The notes beneath the pieces were generated by a model, which was not told where the DNA came from, did not search any database, and was given only the letters and a program-made list of their open reading frames with translations. From Hexactinellida sp. DTS-2022 (taxonomy: Eukaryota; Porifera; Hexactinellida), in NCBI GenBank assembly GCA_028753945.1, contig JAPNXP010000006.1, forward strand, positions 992,001 to 1,056,000: a stretch of 64,000 nucleotides of DNA, in the 5' to 3' direction. Positions 32,441 through 43,600 of this stretch are shown here, piece by piece; position 1 is the stretch's first letter; every line of letters begins with the position of its first letter. The position numbers were made by a program, and so were the translations under genes.

Positions 32441-35400
32441 TCAGAATAGAACATCTCTGTTCTTATTCTCTCTCTGCCCAGGCATACCTTTGTACTTGAG
32501 ATCTGGCTCTAGAGAGACAGACGGTATATAGCTGTGCTGTCGATCCTTCAAGCGTTGTTTCGCTTCTTTTTCGCGTTCTTTGCGTCCACTTTTCGCGCGC
32601 ATTTCACGCGCCTTTCTCTCCTTAAGCGCGATTTTATCCCTCAACTTTTTCTCCTGGTCCAAACGTTTCTTCTCAACCTTAATCTTTTTATCTTCCATCT
32701 TGAGGTTGGCAACTTCCCGCTTGGCTTTGGTGAACTCAAAGGAGATATGCGAGTACTGCGCCGCCGTGCTGTCCTCCCTCTCCGAGGCAGGCTGCGGCTC
32801 CCGATCAGCTGACAGACTCTTCAGGTAGTCAGCATACGTCACGCGCTCGTCGTCAGAGAGATCTGAGTTCTCGTGCGGGTAGAAATCAGCTGGAGTCTGA
32901 CTGTCAGAAAGACGATCGTCATCGTCAACATCATCATCCGAATAGCTCATGGCATGCAACACAGGTGCCTCGCGAATTGTATCACCCATTACTTCATCGA
33001 AATCAGTTTGTTTGGTGGTTTTCTCCTCACCGACTTTTGGCATTATAGAATCATAATTGTAAATAGCCTGCGCGCTATCGTGTGGCGAGTCAGTACGTTT
33101 ATTGGCATCGAACACTTCTGTGTTTATACCAGACATGGAACCGGAGCCTTCGTCTGTGTCTGAATAATCAGAGTTGGACGGAGTCACTTCATGCTCCGAG
33201 TCTCCCACTGACTGCATTATCTGTCGGTTTATCTCGTTGATTGCCGCGAGGTACGATTCTTCTTTCCCGGGCGGAGAATCGCGCTTAGAAGCACCTGAAC
33301 TTGGCTTCCGGATGATGTCATCAAATCCTCTGTTTTCCGTTTGGAAGTTCGCTTCTTGGAAGGAAGCGCTGGGGGCCACTAGCGGCCGTCTGGCACTTCC
33401 GGTCTCACGGTAGCCGGTGCGGCGAGACGCGCTCTCTTTCCAGTTCTGGTAAGACGGGAAGAGTACTAACGCCGAAATGATACAGAATAGTAAGCAGGCA
33501 ATCAGAAGAAGTGGGACAAGGATCGCAGGCACAAGGATGGGGACAAGATTGACAATATTCCTTCCAGAAATGGCAGATTGTACTGAAGAGTTGGGACCGA
33601 CACCTGCGGAATTAACCGCTTGCAATTTGATATCGAAATAGTACTCCTCTCTTAGCAACCCACCAAGGGTAAAGGAATGTGTGTGTAAATCAGAATTCAC
33701 TGGGATTGATAGTAATGTATATGATTTATTTCCCGCCTTATAATACTCAATTAACTCTTTCCTGTAAGTATTGATAATATCCATAGAATGATTTGTTTTG
33801 TTAAAATCAAAAGGTGGGAGAGTTGGAATTGCGAAATTTAACTGTGATTCCCTGTAATGCAAGTTATAAGCAACGATAAGGCCCTGTCTAAACTCAAATA
33901 CCGGAGCGTTCCATTCTATATAAATACCCCCAGGAGCTGTGGTTAAATTAACATTCAATGGCGGGCCAATTGGCGGTTCTTCTCCAGAATATTGGTACAC
34001 AGGATTTGACAGAGATCCATTGAAGGTGCCTCCCATAGGATTAGTATTAATAGCGCTAAGAGCGAACACATATTCTGTGTAGATAGATAGAGAAGTGAAT
34101 AAGTGATGTAAGCCTTGGGAAAGTGGAATAGGAACTGTGGTCACTGTAGCACCAGATAATCCCCATGATATAACATAGTACTGTAGTACACCGTGTGCAT
34201 AGGTAGGGGGCAACCAGGTAACTAGGATAGCGGAGGAATTTAGTGCACGTGTTGTCACATTCTCAGGCGGGGGTGGGTAACTAGGGAAGAGTTGCACGTA
34301 CTCAGTTAGAACAGAATAATGACTCAACCCAATATTATTAACTGCAGCGATCTGAAATCGGTAGAACTCAAACGGTATAAGAGAAGTTACGTTTGCAGAA
34401 TCAAACTCTCCTTCACTGAGACTAGTATAGTTCCGCCACAATATAACTGATGCTTCGGAATCTCCTCCCAGTATTTGCTGCAGAACGCTATACCCTGTCA
34501 CACTGGAGTATCCATCGAAAGCGACTCTCCAGGCTAACCCTACTCTAGTAGCGCTCATAACAACAACACTGACGTTAGTAGGCACACTAGGGGGCACCCC
34601 TACTGTCAGGAAAATAGACAGGTAAGCAGTACCAGCGTCGTTTGTAATAACACAGGTGTAACTGCCCTGATCGGATGCAAGTGCGTTTGTAATAGTGAGA
34701 CGCCCGTTAGCCTCTAGGGCCCAGGAGTAGTGGCTGTTATTCGGAACGGCTATGTTGTTGGGGAGTAGCCATGACGTCAGAGGGGTGGGTGTGCCCTCTG
34801 AGTAGCAAGGAATGGAAATGTCAGAGCCTAGAGCTACAAACTGAGCGGTAGCAGCAGAGACGAATGAGGGCCGAATAATCACATCCACTGTACAGCTAGC
34901 AGTGTCGGTTCCCTCGTCATTAAGCGCTATACATAGATAGTCGCCTTCATCGGTTAGTATAACACTCCCGAATACTAGAGATCCGTTTGTGAAACTCTTC
35001 ACACGGGAATCAGTGGTTATTATGAGAGAGTTCTTGTACCATTGGAATGAAGGTGAGGGCACAGAGTATATAACTTGGCACGTTAGTATAAACTGGAGTC
35101 CCAGAGTGGCCTGCTGATTATCTGGTATTATCGCTACTTGCGGTAAGCTAATTATTGATAAGCGAGCTGTGCTTCTAGCTTCCAAACCGTTATTCGCAAC
35201 ACAGGTGTAGTCACCTGCTTGTTCTAGTTCTGCATTAGTTATAGTCAGTGTTATAGTAGAAGGGGATAAGGAAACTGTATATTTCCCACCCGTCTCTATC
35301 TTATCACCGCTAGACTCCTCTACCCATTTCAGTGTCGGAATAGGAACGCCGGAAACGGAGCATACGAAAGTGACCAGGGTGCCTGAGGCTACTGTTATGT

Positions 35401-37159
35401 CTGCGGGGGTTTGTAGGAAGTACGGACGCTGTATTACAGTTAGAATCGCGGTTGCATCAGACATACCGGCTGGGTTAGAAATACGGCAAATGTAAGAGTT
35501 CGTATCGCTTAATATGAGATTATAAATGATGAGACTACCATCAGTCATTGTGAAGTATTTAATCCCAGAAGTAATCTGTGTACCATCCACATACCATTCT
35601 ATGGTAGCCGTTGCTGGGTACGGACTACAGTAGAATTGAACTGACTCCCCAACCGCCGCCAAAGTTGTCGTAGGAGTTACAGAGAACTGCGGTATGGGGA
35701 ATATAGTGAGCGTTGCAGACGCATTAATCGAGCTGTACACATTGGTTGCCATGCAGGTGTACAGGCCCTGGTCGCTGGAATGCACATTACTAATTCTAAG
35801 CTTGGAAGGGATCGGAGCAGCCAGCACTGTGTAGTAGTTATATATCCAAACGAGCGTAGGCGTAGGAGACCCAGCTACAACGCAGAATAAGGTTACGTCC
35901 TGTCCTATACCGACACCCGTGTCAGTAGGCGGAGTCACGAACGCAGGCTCGCTCAACACTGTTACGACAAAGCTAGTCTCAACGGATATTGTGTGCACAG
36001 CAGCGATACAAGTGTATGTGCCTTCATCTCTATAGGAAGTCACTGATAGCGTAATAAAGCCGTTTTGATCCAGGGCGAGTGCGCTGTTGTTTGGATGCGT
36101 GAGTGTGACTGTTGGTGTGGGAGTGCCACTAGCGGAGCAATACAAGGCTATAGAACTACCGGCATTAACCGTAGCGTCACTAGAAGCACTGACGACAGGC
36201 GTCTCTACGACAGTGACGACAACAGAGGCTGTGTCTGCGGTTAGTGTGTTGTTAGCGTTGCACGTGTAAGTGCCTGCGTCCTGGAGAGCAGGGGCCGTTA
36301 TGTAGAGGATCGGGATCTGCGTGGCATGGTTTATAACCACGCTTGCTGTCTGTATTGACGCTGGGACTGTCCACTGGAGTGTGGGCTTAGGCAGACCAGT
36401 CGCGGTACAGGGCAGGCTTATAGAGTTAGGATTGTACGCTATTAGTGTGTAAGCAGCGCCGTCTATAGGCTGCGTAATAGACACAGACTGTAACTCCTGG
36501 TTCTGCACTGTTATGCGAGCTGTGCGATCAGCTGTGCCGTAGGAATTCTCCGTCTCACAATGGTACGTGCTGTCATGCGATGTCTGCGCACTGGTTATAG
36601 TTAGAGTGCTAGAAGTTTCGTAGGAGTTAATTCTATTCGTTATAATAGAGATTAATCCACCGGGTGTCACAGCGATGGTTCCTTCAGTGACGTCATAAGT
36701 CCATTTTAGTGTTGGTAGCGGCCCGCCTTGTATGTGGCAGATAAGGATAATCGGTTGGTTGAGGTAAACGACTTGATTTGTAGGTTCCTGGAGATAATAC
36801 ACCGGACCAGCCATAGTAAGAGTGCCCGGATAAGATTCCTCTAGGAAAATAGTTGCGTCATAAGCGAGACAGGTGTAGACACCTGTGTTAGAAAATGCGC
36901 CAGAATATAAGTGGAACTGAGATGATAATCCAGTGCTAGTCGGAACTGAGAGAATCTCGTAACTCGAGCTAGATGGACTCAATACAATTCCATTTTTTGT
37001 CCATTGTATTGTAGTTTCCGAAGCGACAATAGTGCAGTCAATGCTGAAGTCTGTGCCGACTACACGTGTAGTGTTAGGCGGATGCAATAGGAATAACTGC
37101 GCGAGAGAATTCAGCGGGAAAAGGATGGATAGGAATACAACGAGTTTCATGCAAAACAT
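32441..37159 (-). CDS. Ig/fibronectin III adhesion receptor, intronless
   Basis: A single frame of 1572 residues. It starts with a signal peptide (LVVFLSILFPLNSLAQ). Nine Ig domains follow to about residue 850, each with the two Cys and a D.G.Y.C motif (GVYTC, GTYTC, GDYTC, GSYTC). Three FN3 domains run from about 856 to 1190 (PTNVSVVV, PENVTTRAL, PLNVNLTT), then a helix near 1203-1233 and a cytoplasmic tail of about 340 residues. The tail is acidic and Ser-rich, then ends in a strongly charged Lys/Glu/Arg helix. The layout resembles Sidekick, DCC or Robo-type neural adhesion receptors, but no one family is clearly matched. A protein of this size without introns is unusual beside the many-exon lectin receptor in the same window and may suggest a retrocopy origin or lineage-specific intron loss. 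No enzyme domain is present in the tail. Confidence 0.88.
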   Translation of the reverse strand: MFCMKLVVFLSILFPLNSLAQLFLLHPPNTTRVVGTDFSIDCTIVASETTIQWTKNGIVLSPSSSSYEILSVPTSTGLSSQFHLYSGAFSNTGVYTCLAYDATIFLEESYPGTLTMAGPVYYLQEPTNQVVYLNQPIILICHIQGGPLPTLKWTYDVTEGTIAVTPGGLISIITNRINSYETSSTLTITSAQTSHDSTYHCETENSYGTADRTARITVQNQELQSVSITQPIDGAAYTLIAYNPNSISLPCTATGLPKPTLQWTVPASIQTASVVINHATQIPILYITAPALQDAGTYTCNANNTLTADTASVVVTVVETPVVSASSDATVNAGSSIALYCSASGTPTPTVTLTHPNNSALALDQNGFITLSVTSYRDEGTYTCIAAVHTISVETSFVVTVLSEPAFVTPPTDTGVGIGQDVTLFCVVAGSPTPTLVWIYNYYTVLAAPIPSKLRISNVHSSDQGLYTCMATNVYSSINASATLTIFPIPQFSVTPTTTLAAVGESVQFYCSPYPATATIEWYVDGTQITSGIKYFTMTDGSLIIYNLILSDTNSYICRISNPAGMSDATAILTVIQRPYFLQTPADITVASGTLVTFVCSVSGVPIPTLKWVEESSGDKIETGGKYTVSLSPSTITLTITNAELEQAGDYTCVANNGLEARSTARLSIISLPQVAIIPDNQQATLGLQFILTCQVIYSVPSPSFQWYKNSLIITTDSRVKSFTNGSLVFGSVILTDEGDYLCIALNDEGTDTASCTVDVIIRPSFVSAATAQFVALGSDISIPCYSEGTPTPLTSWLLPNNIAVPNNSHYSWALEANGRLTITNALASDQGSYTCVITNDAGTAYLSIFLTVGVPPSVPTNVSVVVMSATRVGLAWRVAFDGYSSVTGYSVLQQILGGDSEASVILWRNYTSLSEGEFDSANVTSLIPFEFYRFQIAAVNNIGLSHYSVLTEYVQLFPSYPPPPENVTTRALNSSAILVTWLPPTYAHGVLQYYVISWGLSGATVTTVPIPLSQGLHHLFTSLSIYTEYVFALSAINTNPMGGTFNGSLSNPVYQYSGEEPPIGPPLNVNLTTAPGGIYIEWNAPVFEFRQGLIVAYNLHYRESQLNFAIPTLPPFDFNKTNHSMDIINTYRKELIEYYKAGNKSYTLLSIPVNSDLHTHSFTLGGLLREEYYFDIKLQAVNSAGVGPNSSVQSAISGRNIVNLVPILVPAILVPLLLIACLLFCIISALVLFPSYQNWKESASRRTGYRETGSARRPLVAPSASFQEANFQTENRGFDDIIRKPSSGASKRDSPPGKEESYLAAINEINRQIMQSVGDSEHEVTPSNSDYSDTDEGSGSMSGINTEVFDANKRTDSPHDSAQAIYNYDSIMPKVGEEKTTKQTDFDEVMGDTIREAPVLHAMSYSDDDVDDDDRLSDSQTPADFYPHENSDLSDDERVTYADYLKSLSADREPQPASEREDSTAAQYSHISFEFTKAKREVANLKMEDKKIKVEKKRLDQEKKLRDKIALKERKAREMRAKSGRKEREKEAKQRLKDRQHSYIPSVSLEPDLKYKGMPGQRENKNRDVLF

Positions 37160-37641
37160 GGCTAATCAGTGCTTGTTAGTTGTAGGAGAGTATATAGTAT
37201 GGATTGTATAAAACTCGCTTGAAATATAAGAAATAATGCTTTGTAGGTAAAGTTTCTTTAATATGTTGATAGAATAATTATAGAAGTAGAATATCAAAAA
37301 GGTAAGTAATTATTTATAAAAGGCAATACGTATTATGAAAATTTGAAAGTATGGTGCAAACGAGTGTAGTTATTTCGGAAATAATATTATTAATATGGTG
37401 CATATTTTTGATAAATATAATATTGACTGTATTAGAATGTCTTAATTGAGGAAATAACAAACTTACCCTCATAAATTTAGTTTAAATATACGTAATATAT
37501 TAATAAGGATATTAAACATACACTTTGAAAGAAAATGAGGAATAATTAAAATATAAAATAAGTTCGTTCTATTATGGGTAATAACTCACGGCCCAGTTGA
37601 ATAGGAATGAATGAGTTTTGAAGTCAAACGAATAAGTGAAG
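37160..37641. other. Short intergenic gap
   Basis: AT-rich, between the start of the Ig/FN3 receptor and the 3' end of the coiled-coil gene. Nothing recognised. Confidence 0.4.
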
Positions 37642-40600
37642 TTAATAATATTTTGAGTGTAGTTCTTCTTGTTTGAATTGTAGCCCCTGAATAGAGAAAC
37701 AAACAGTTATAAATACCAAAGCATACATTATGTAATACAGGTAAACCTCCCAAAGCGGCACCCATCGGGAGAATGATTTTGTACCGCTTCTCGGAGGTTG
37801 CCGCAACTCGGAGGTGCCGCTTTGGGAGGTTTACCTGTAATCTTTAAGCCTAGCAATTCTCAAAATCAAAACGAATGCCAATAAACTAGATTAACTGGTA
37901 AAATAAATAAATATACGATTTGACAAGTCAGAAACTCTCCTCATTAATACGAATACGGATAAGGCGAAATATCGGTTAAGGAGTGAAGGTTAATTCCCCT
38001 AGCGGCTAGCCTATACGGATACATGCAAGTATCTACGGTTAGTATACAAATTTCCGGAGAATACGAACAGATTTCGACGGTCCCCTGGTGTTCGTATTAA
38101 CTGGACTCTATTGCATTATAAAAATACAAAGCTAACCTGTTTTAGCTTTTTGAGTTGTCTTATAACATTAAAGCTCTCCTCGCCGTCATAAACTCGCTGC
38201 AAAGAACATAGAACAAATAAGAGAATCGTTAGTATATAGATTGCGAGCTAGCATACTTTAATAGACTATTATAGTGTAGTACCTATTATATAATAGATTT
38301 AAGCATAGCATGTCTACCACAAAAAGACAATTAGACCATATGTGTTTACACACTGAACTATAGAACGGCTTAGGCAACAAAAATAACCCAATTACCAATC
38401 GTAATAACCAATAGTAGGTGTAAGGTATTTATTATTATTGAATATTCACAAAAATGACAAAAAGTAATAGTGTATACTCAGTGAGTGGTGATTTGTGGAA
38501 AAGTTAATTAATAAATTCGGTCAATTGTTAATTTACTGTTGAGTTGAGTTCGTAGGTAGTCGATATATGCTGATATCAGTGCATGTATGATTTTTCTATG
38601 TATAACTTGAACAATAATAATTAACACCCACTCCAAAATGTCTTAGAATTAGGTATTTCCATGTTCTTTATATTTGAATATAAAACTTCACCACACAGAA
38701 TATCTTCGCAATACGTATATAATATTTTCATTTTGTATACTTCGTTTCTACGAATAATATTGTGTCTAAATAATTAATTTTCAAACGTGGACATTGAAAA
38801 GTATACTGTACGTATAGGCACGTAATAGATTGGGTGTGAGAATCTGAATTAAAATGTGCGCTAACAGATATTCTTTACTGAGGAAATTAGCAAACGAAAC
38901 CTTGGAAATGTTGTACCAATTGATGTCAAAAATTTTAAGATAAGTATTAACTTTAGAAGTTGAAATGATATATCAGTATAAAAACGAGTGTGAAGTTAGC
39001 AAAAGATTCAAGTGAGCACACTTCAAACGCCAATGTGACCCACTTATACATGCTCAATTGACTTGATCTTTGTTTTGCTTGAAAGAGGGGATAAAGTGGA
39101 TTAAGCATATACCATACTTTAGACAAAAAGCTGTGAAATTTGTACTTGAAAACTTTACATAAAATTTCATTTCTTTTTCAAAAAGTGAGCACACTTCAAA
39201 CGCCAATTTGACCACTTATACATGCTCAATTGACTTGATCTTTGTTTTGCTTGAAAGAGGGGATAAAGTGGATTAAGAATATACCATATTTTACACAAAA
39301 AGGTGTGAAATTTGTACTTGGAAATTTTACATAAAATTTCATTTTCTTTTAAAAGTTTGTTTAGAAAATTGTCAATTTTTTATTTGAGCCTACAAATTCA
39401 TGTAACAGTGAATTATAGATCTCAAAATGTCATGAATAGATCAGTATTTCCAACTACCTCTGATAATTTAAAGTTTAATTTAGTTTTTCCTACTTATTCA
39501 CTTACAATTGTAAATCTAAGACCTTCAGAATTTATAGATCCCATTCGATACAATTTGAAATACTAAGTAAATTCATATTAAACAACATTTAATAAGAATA
39601 ATAACTAATAATGATAATAGAGACTAATAATATGCATAGAACTGTATAAACTATACAAATCCCCACTAAAGTACCTATTACATAATTTAGATGCTAGAGT
39701 AAGTATTAACTGTCTTTTACTACTCCTAGAATGGGTTCATAATGATTTCCTGTGTAATGAATGTATATACTCCCTAAATAGTTAGATGGTGGTGATTGTA
39801 TCACTTCACCTATACTTTTCCCTGATCCTGAGAATATTTCCCATTTGTTTCCAACTGAATAGACCCAAATATCAGTTTGGATAATTAAGGCCGCGGAAAA
39901 CAATTCAGTATCAGTTCCCCATATTCTGTCTCTTCTCATTCTGATTTTATTTACGTAATCTATGGTACTTCTGAAACCACTGACTGTGACTGGATACTTG
40001 TTTTAAATATAATTATAGCAGACATCCCTATACTTCCCTACCATATTATTGACTATTATATTGCGTACTGTCGTTTGGTCATCAACACTGCCAGTTTTCC
40101 AATAATATAATGATGAAAATAGACAATTCCCATCTCCTGCAATTGTTTTATACCTGCAAGGACTACATACTTGTAGATTAATATTTTTGTTATCATTGTT
40201 TGAAATATATTCTATAGTACCATTTACCCATGGGCGGCGCGGCCGCACCCCGCACGGGTGATTCACCCGCGGGCCCCTCAACCGATTACAAGGGGGGCCC
40301 CCTTGTTCAGGGTTCCCCCTTGTTCAGGCCCCCCGGGGCCCTGGACAAAGGGGACTAGTAGGTCGATCACCCGGGGGCCCCCAAAAGCCGCGCCGCCTCT
40401 GCATTTACCATATTGAGCTTAAGATATTTACACATGTTACTTTGCCATAATGGTGTAACAGGATGAAATGGAGGTAGTATGCTATAGTCAATTGAAATTT
40501 CAACTAAATCACAATCCGATATAATATTGACACCTTGGATAGGTAGTTTGAAAGAAGAAATATCACTTCGATCTTCCTTGTAAAGTACAAGTACATTATC

Positions 40601-43600
40601 TTTGGGTGAATTCAAACTAGGTGTTCTTTTATTTAGATTGGACATTAATGAATTATTGCAATGTTGCAAGGTATTTTCTAGTTGGTCTTTTACAAACCTT
40701 TTAGTCACGTTGCTACAATGTCGTTTTGTAGGAAATTGCCCAAATGCTTTCTCAATTTTATTTATCTGAGGGTATATATAACTAGAATTGCATTTCTTTC
40801 GTTTGGACCATTTTTCATAACAAAGTTCCTCTTCAGGGATAACTTGTGATAACTTCCTCTTCTTAGGTACAAAGACTTTATTCGCTATAGCCTCAAAGCC
40901 AAATCTAAATGCCGCAATTCGCTCTTGAATATTTGGATATATTTGTCGAATAAAATCTGCAGCTTTAATATTTAATTTGCCATCAAAAATACTGTATTTA
41001 ACAATCCTGAACCAATTTTCAACAGGTGCATTACTATCTGTAGGATGATTATCAGGTTTTATAATATTAAGAATTAGCCCACTCCACAAAGGAACTAATG
41101 ACATGTAATAAGTGAGAATATGTTTTAAGATATTAGGATTAAAACAGGTATTAAAATTTAATTTGGTTTTGATAGATGTTTCATATTTCTGTATGTCATT
41201 AATACATTTATTCCACAGGGAACTAAAATGTCGACCAAATAGCGATTTTTCTTTATATGTTTTAGCATTTTCATTGGATTCGTTTTCTTTATCAATGTCC
41301 TCTACATCCAAATCGAAGGAATACTTCCCCTGTATTAATGATTCTAGGACAATCAAATGTTCACTCACTGAAGGAATAATAAATTCACTAGCTAGCACAT
41401 AGCATAATGAGGTGAACAAAGTATCAAGTTTTGAAATTTGTTTACACGAAATCATTGATCCTAAAACATACAGTATCAATGATTTTAATTTCTTGTCAAC
41501 CTTGAATTTCTTAGCTATTTGATGAGAAAATCTATGCATTATGTGTGCTGAACAAATATGAAGGACTGGTTCCAAATTAAGTTCTTCTTTGTTGACGATA
41601 ATACGCCAGCACTTTTCAAGGTAATCAACCAAGCTAGATTTATTAAACACAGTACATTCGCTATGTAAAATAGCCCAACTGTAATCCATTTCAACTTGGG
41701 CTATATTTAGGTCTTTGGAAATAACTTTTTTGCATGTTAAAAACCATCTGTATAGGAAATGGGTTATTTCAGCTGTTGTATGGTCATTACTTATCATTTC
41801 CGCAACTGGAACCAGACTCATTTTATACTTTGGGTGTTGTAGAGTTAAGGCATAGTAAAATATTCTTGTAGAACAAGGAAAAGGGTTACTGATAATTGAT
41901 CCAGTCGCATCTAAATTGAGAACTATCATATCTTTTTTATAACAATTAAATAACCTAATCTGTTCTTCTGTATGCATGTGTATTACAAAAGGATGTTGAG
42001 CAAAGTATTGTATATATCCTGACATTAAGCTACCAGGTAATAATTAACAAAAATATGACCGTGTTTCTGAAATATCAACTAACTGATCAGTAGAAATCGT
42101 GCTGCAGATCTTGTTTCCGATTTAACTTTCCTTAAACATGTTTGTGATTTTAAGCGAGTTAAATTACCGTATTTATATTGAGAAAGTTCAAATGGATCGC
42201 CAAATTGGGAATGGTAATACTTACTGGTGGAAAAATTATCCAATTTTTGAGCGACCTGACAGCGCAAATTTCCTGATAGATGTCTCGAATGAGCAGTTTT
42301 TTCTTCAAAATGTTGAGAAGATATCACCCCTCGGGTAGAATAGATAACCCTAACCCAAGTATTTAAAGGATCTGATCTATCTTGAATACAAATATGAAAT
42401 GAAAGGCAGTTATCAAATTTACAATAAGCACGAGCCTGAAAATAAGTACAGTTATGTTTACGACTATTCAATTTGCTAAACCAGTGAATCTTAAACACTA
42501 ACACACAGTACGGGACACATTCTAGTAATTTTTCTGCAAAAATATTGGTCCAGTTTTGATTACATTTAGTATTACCTTCGGAATCCGTTGAAGTAATATT
42601 TTGCCATTCTTCAAAACTTACAATGAATTCACCATTTTCATTGATTTCCAATTTATCTGATGACCCTAATAAATTTGCAGAGTTTGAAGAAATATCAAAG
42701 TCAGTACTACATAAAGAGGTATGATCATCTCGGTTAGAGACTTCTACGCATGAATCATTACTTTCATGATTTTCTAAATCTATGCATTTTGTTTCGGAAG
42801 AATCCAGGAGAAAACCAGGTTATTATTGATCTTAATAATAATTTTAGTATACACGCTTCTTAATCTTTCTCTATAGAAAATCTCATTTTTCTCTCTTAGT
42901 CCAATTATCCATCCAATAAAGTTAGCTATTTCAGATTGCGTGATCCAGATATAATATTTACCCCATAAATAAACATAATTAGGACTATCTATGTTTTTCT
43001 AATAGCTTCGATTTATATTTTCCAATAAAAACATTTACAAAATTTTGTATTACATCGAATATGTAATCTTTCTTGAATAATATGAAACCATTGTCGAAAT
43101 GAATATATTCTTCATTTGTACATTCGTAATGTTTAATACCGTCGAACCAAATTTGGCTATCGCAATTATTAAAATAGGCAAGATTATCGCCATGATTTAT
43201 CTCTCTTTCGCTAAGGCGCCTTTTAACATCTTTAACAGAATCCAAATACGAATCTATATCACATGATCCTGATGCCCATAAAGTGAAGAGATGATCATTA
43301 GTTAGCTCCGATTCTACCAGGGTTGCCGTGGGAAGGAAATTTTCATTCCCATTCCCATCCCATTCCCACAGGATTTCTGTGGGAATTCCCATAGGATTCC
43401 CACAGGATTTCCCATAGGATTCCCACAGGATTCCCACATGTGGGAATTCCCATAGCATTTACAATTTTACACAGGATTCCTACGTATGGGAATTCGCCTA
43501 TATGTATAGTGTTCATGAATCATTATGGTTTGTCTACAACCATAATGTACACTATGCTTTATTGTAATATGATGATCTATATGAATGTGTGGAAATTCTA

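Noticed and set aside
40003-40281. OTU domain as an independent host deubiquitinase gene
   Set aside because: It lies inside the transposon ends, on the same strand and in the same frame as the transposase core once the MITE duplication is considered.
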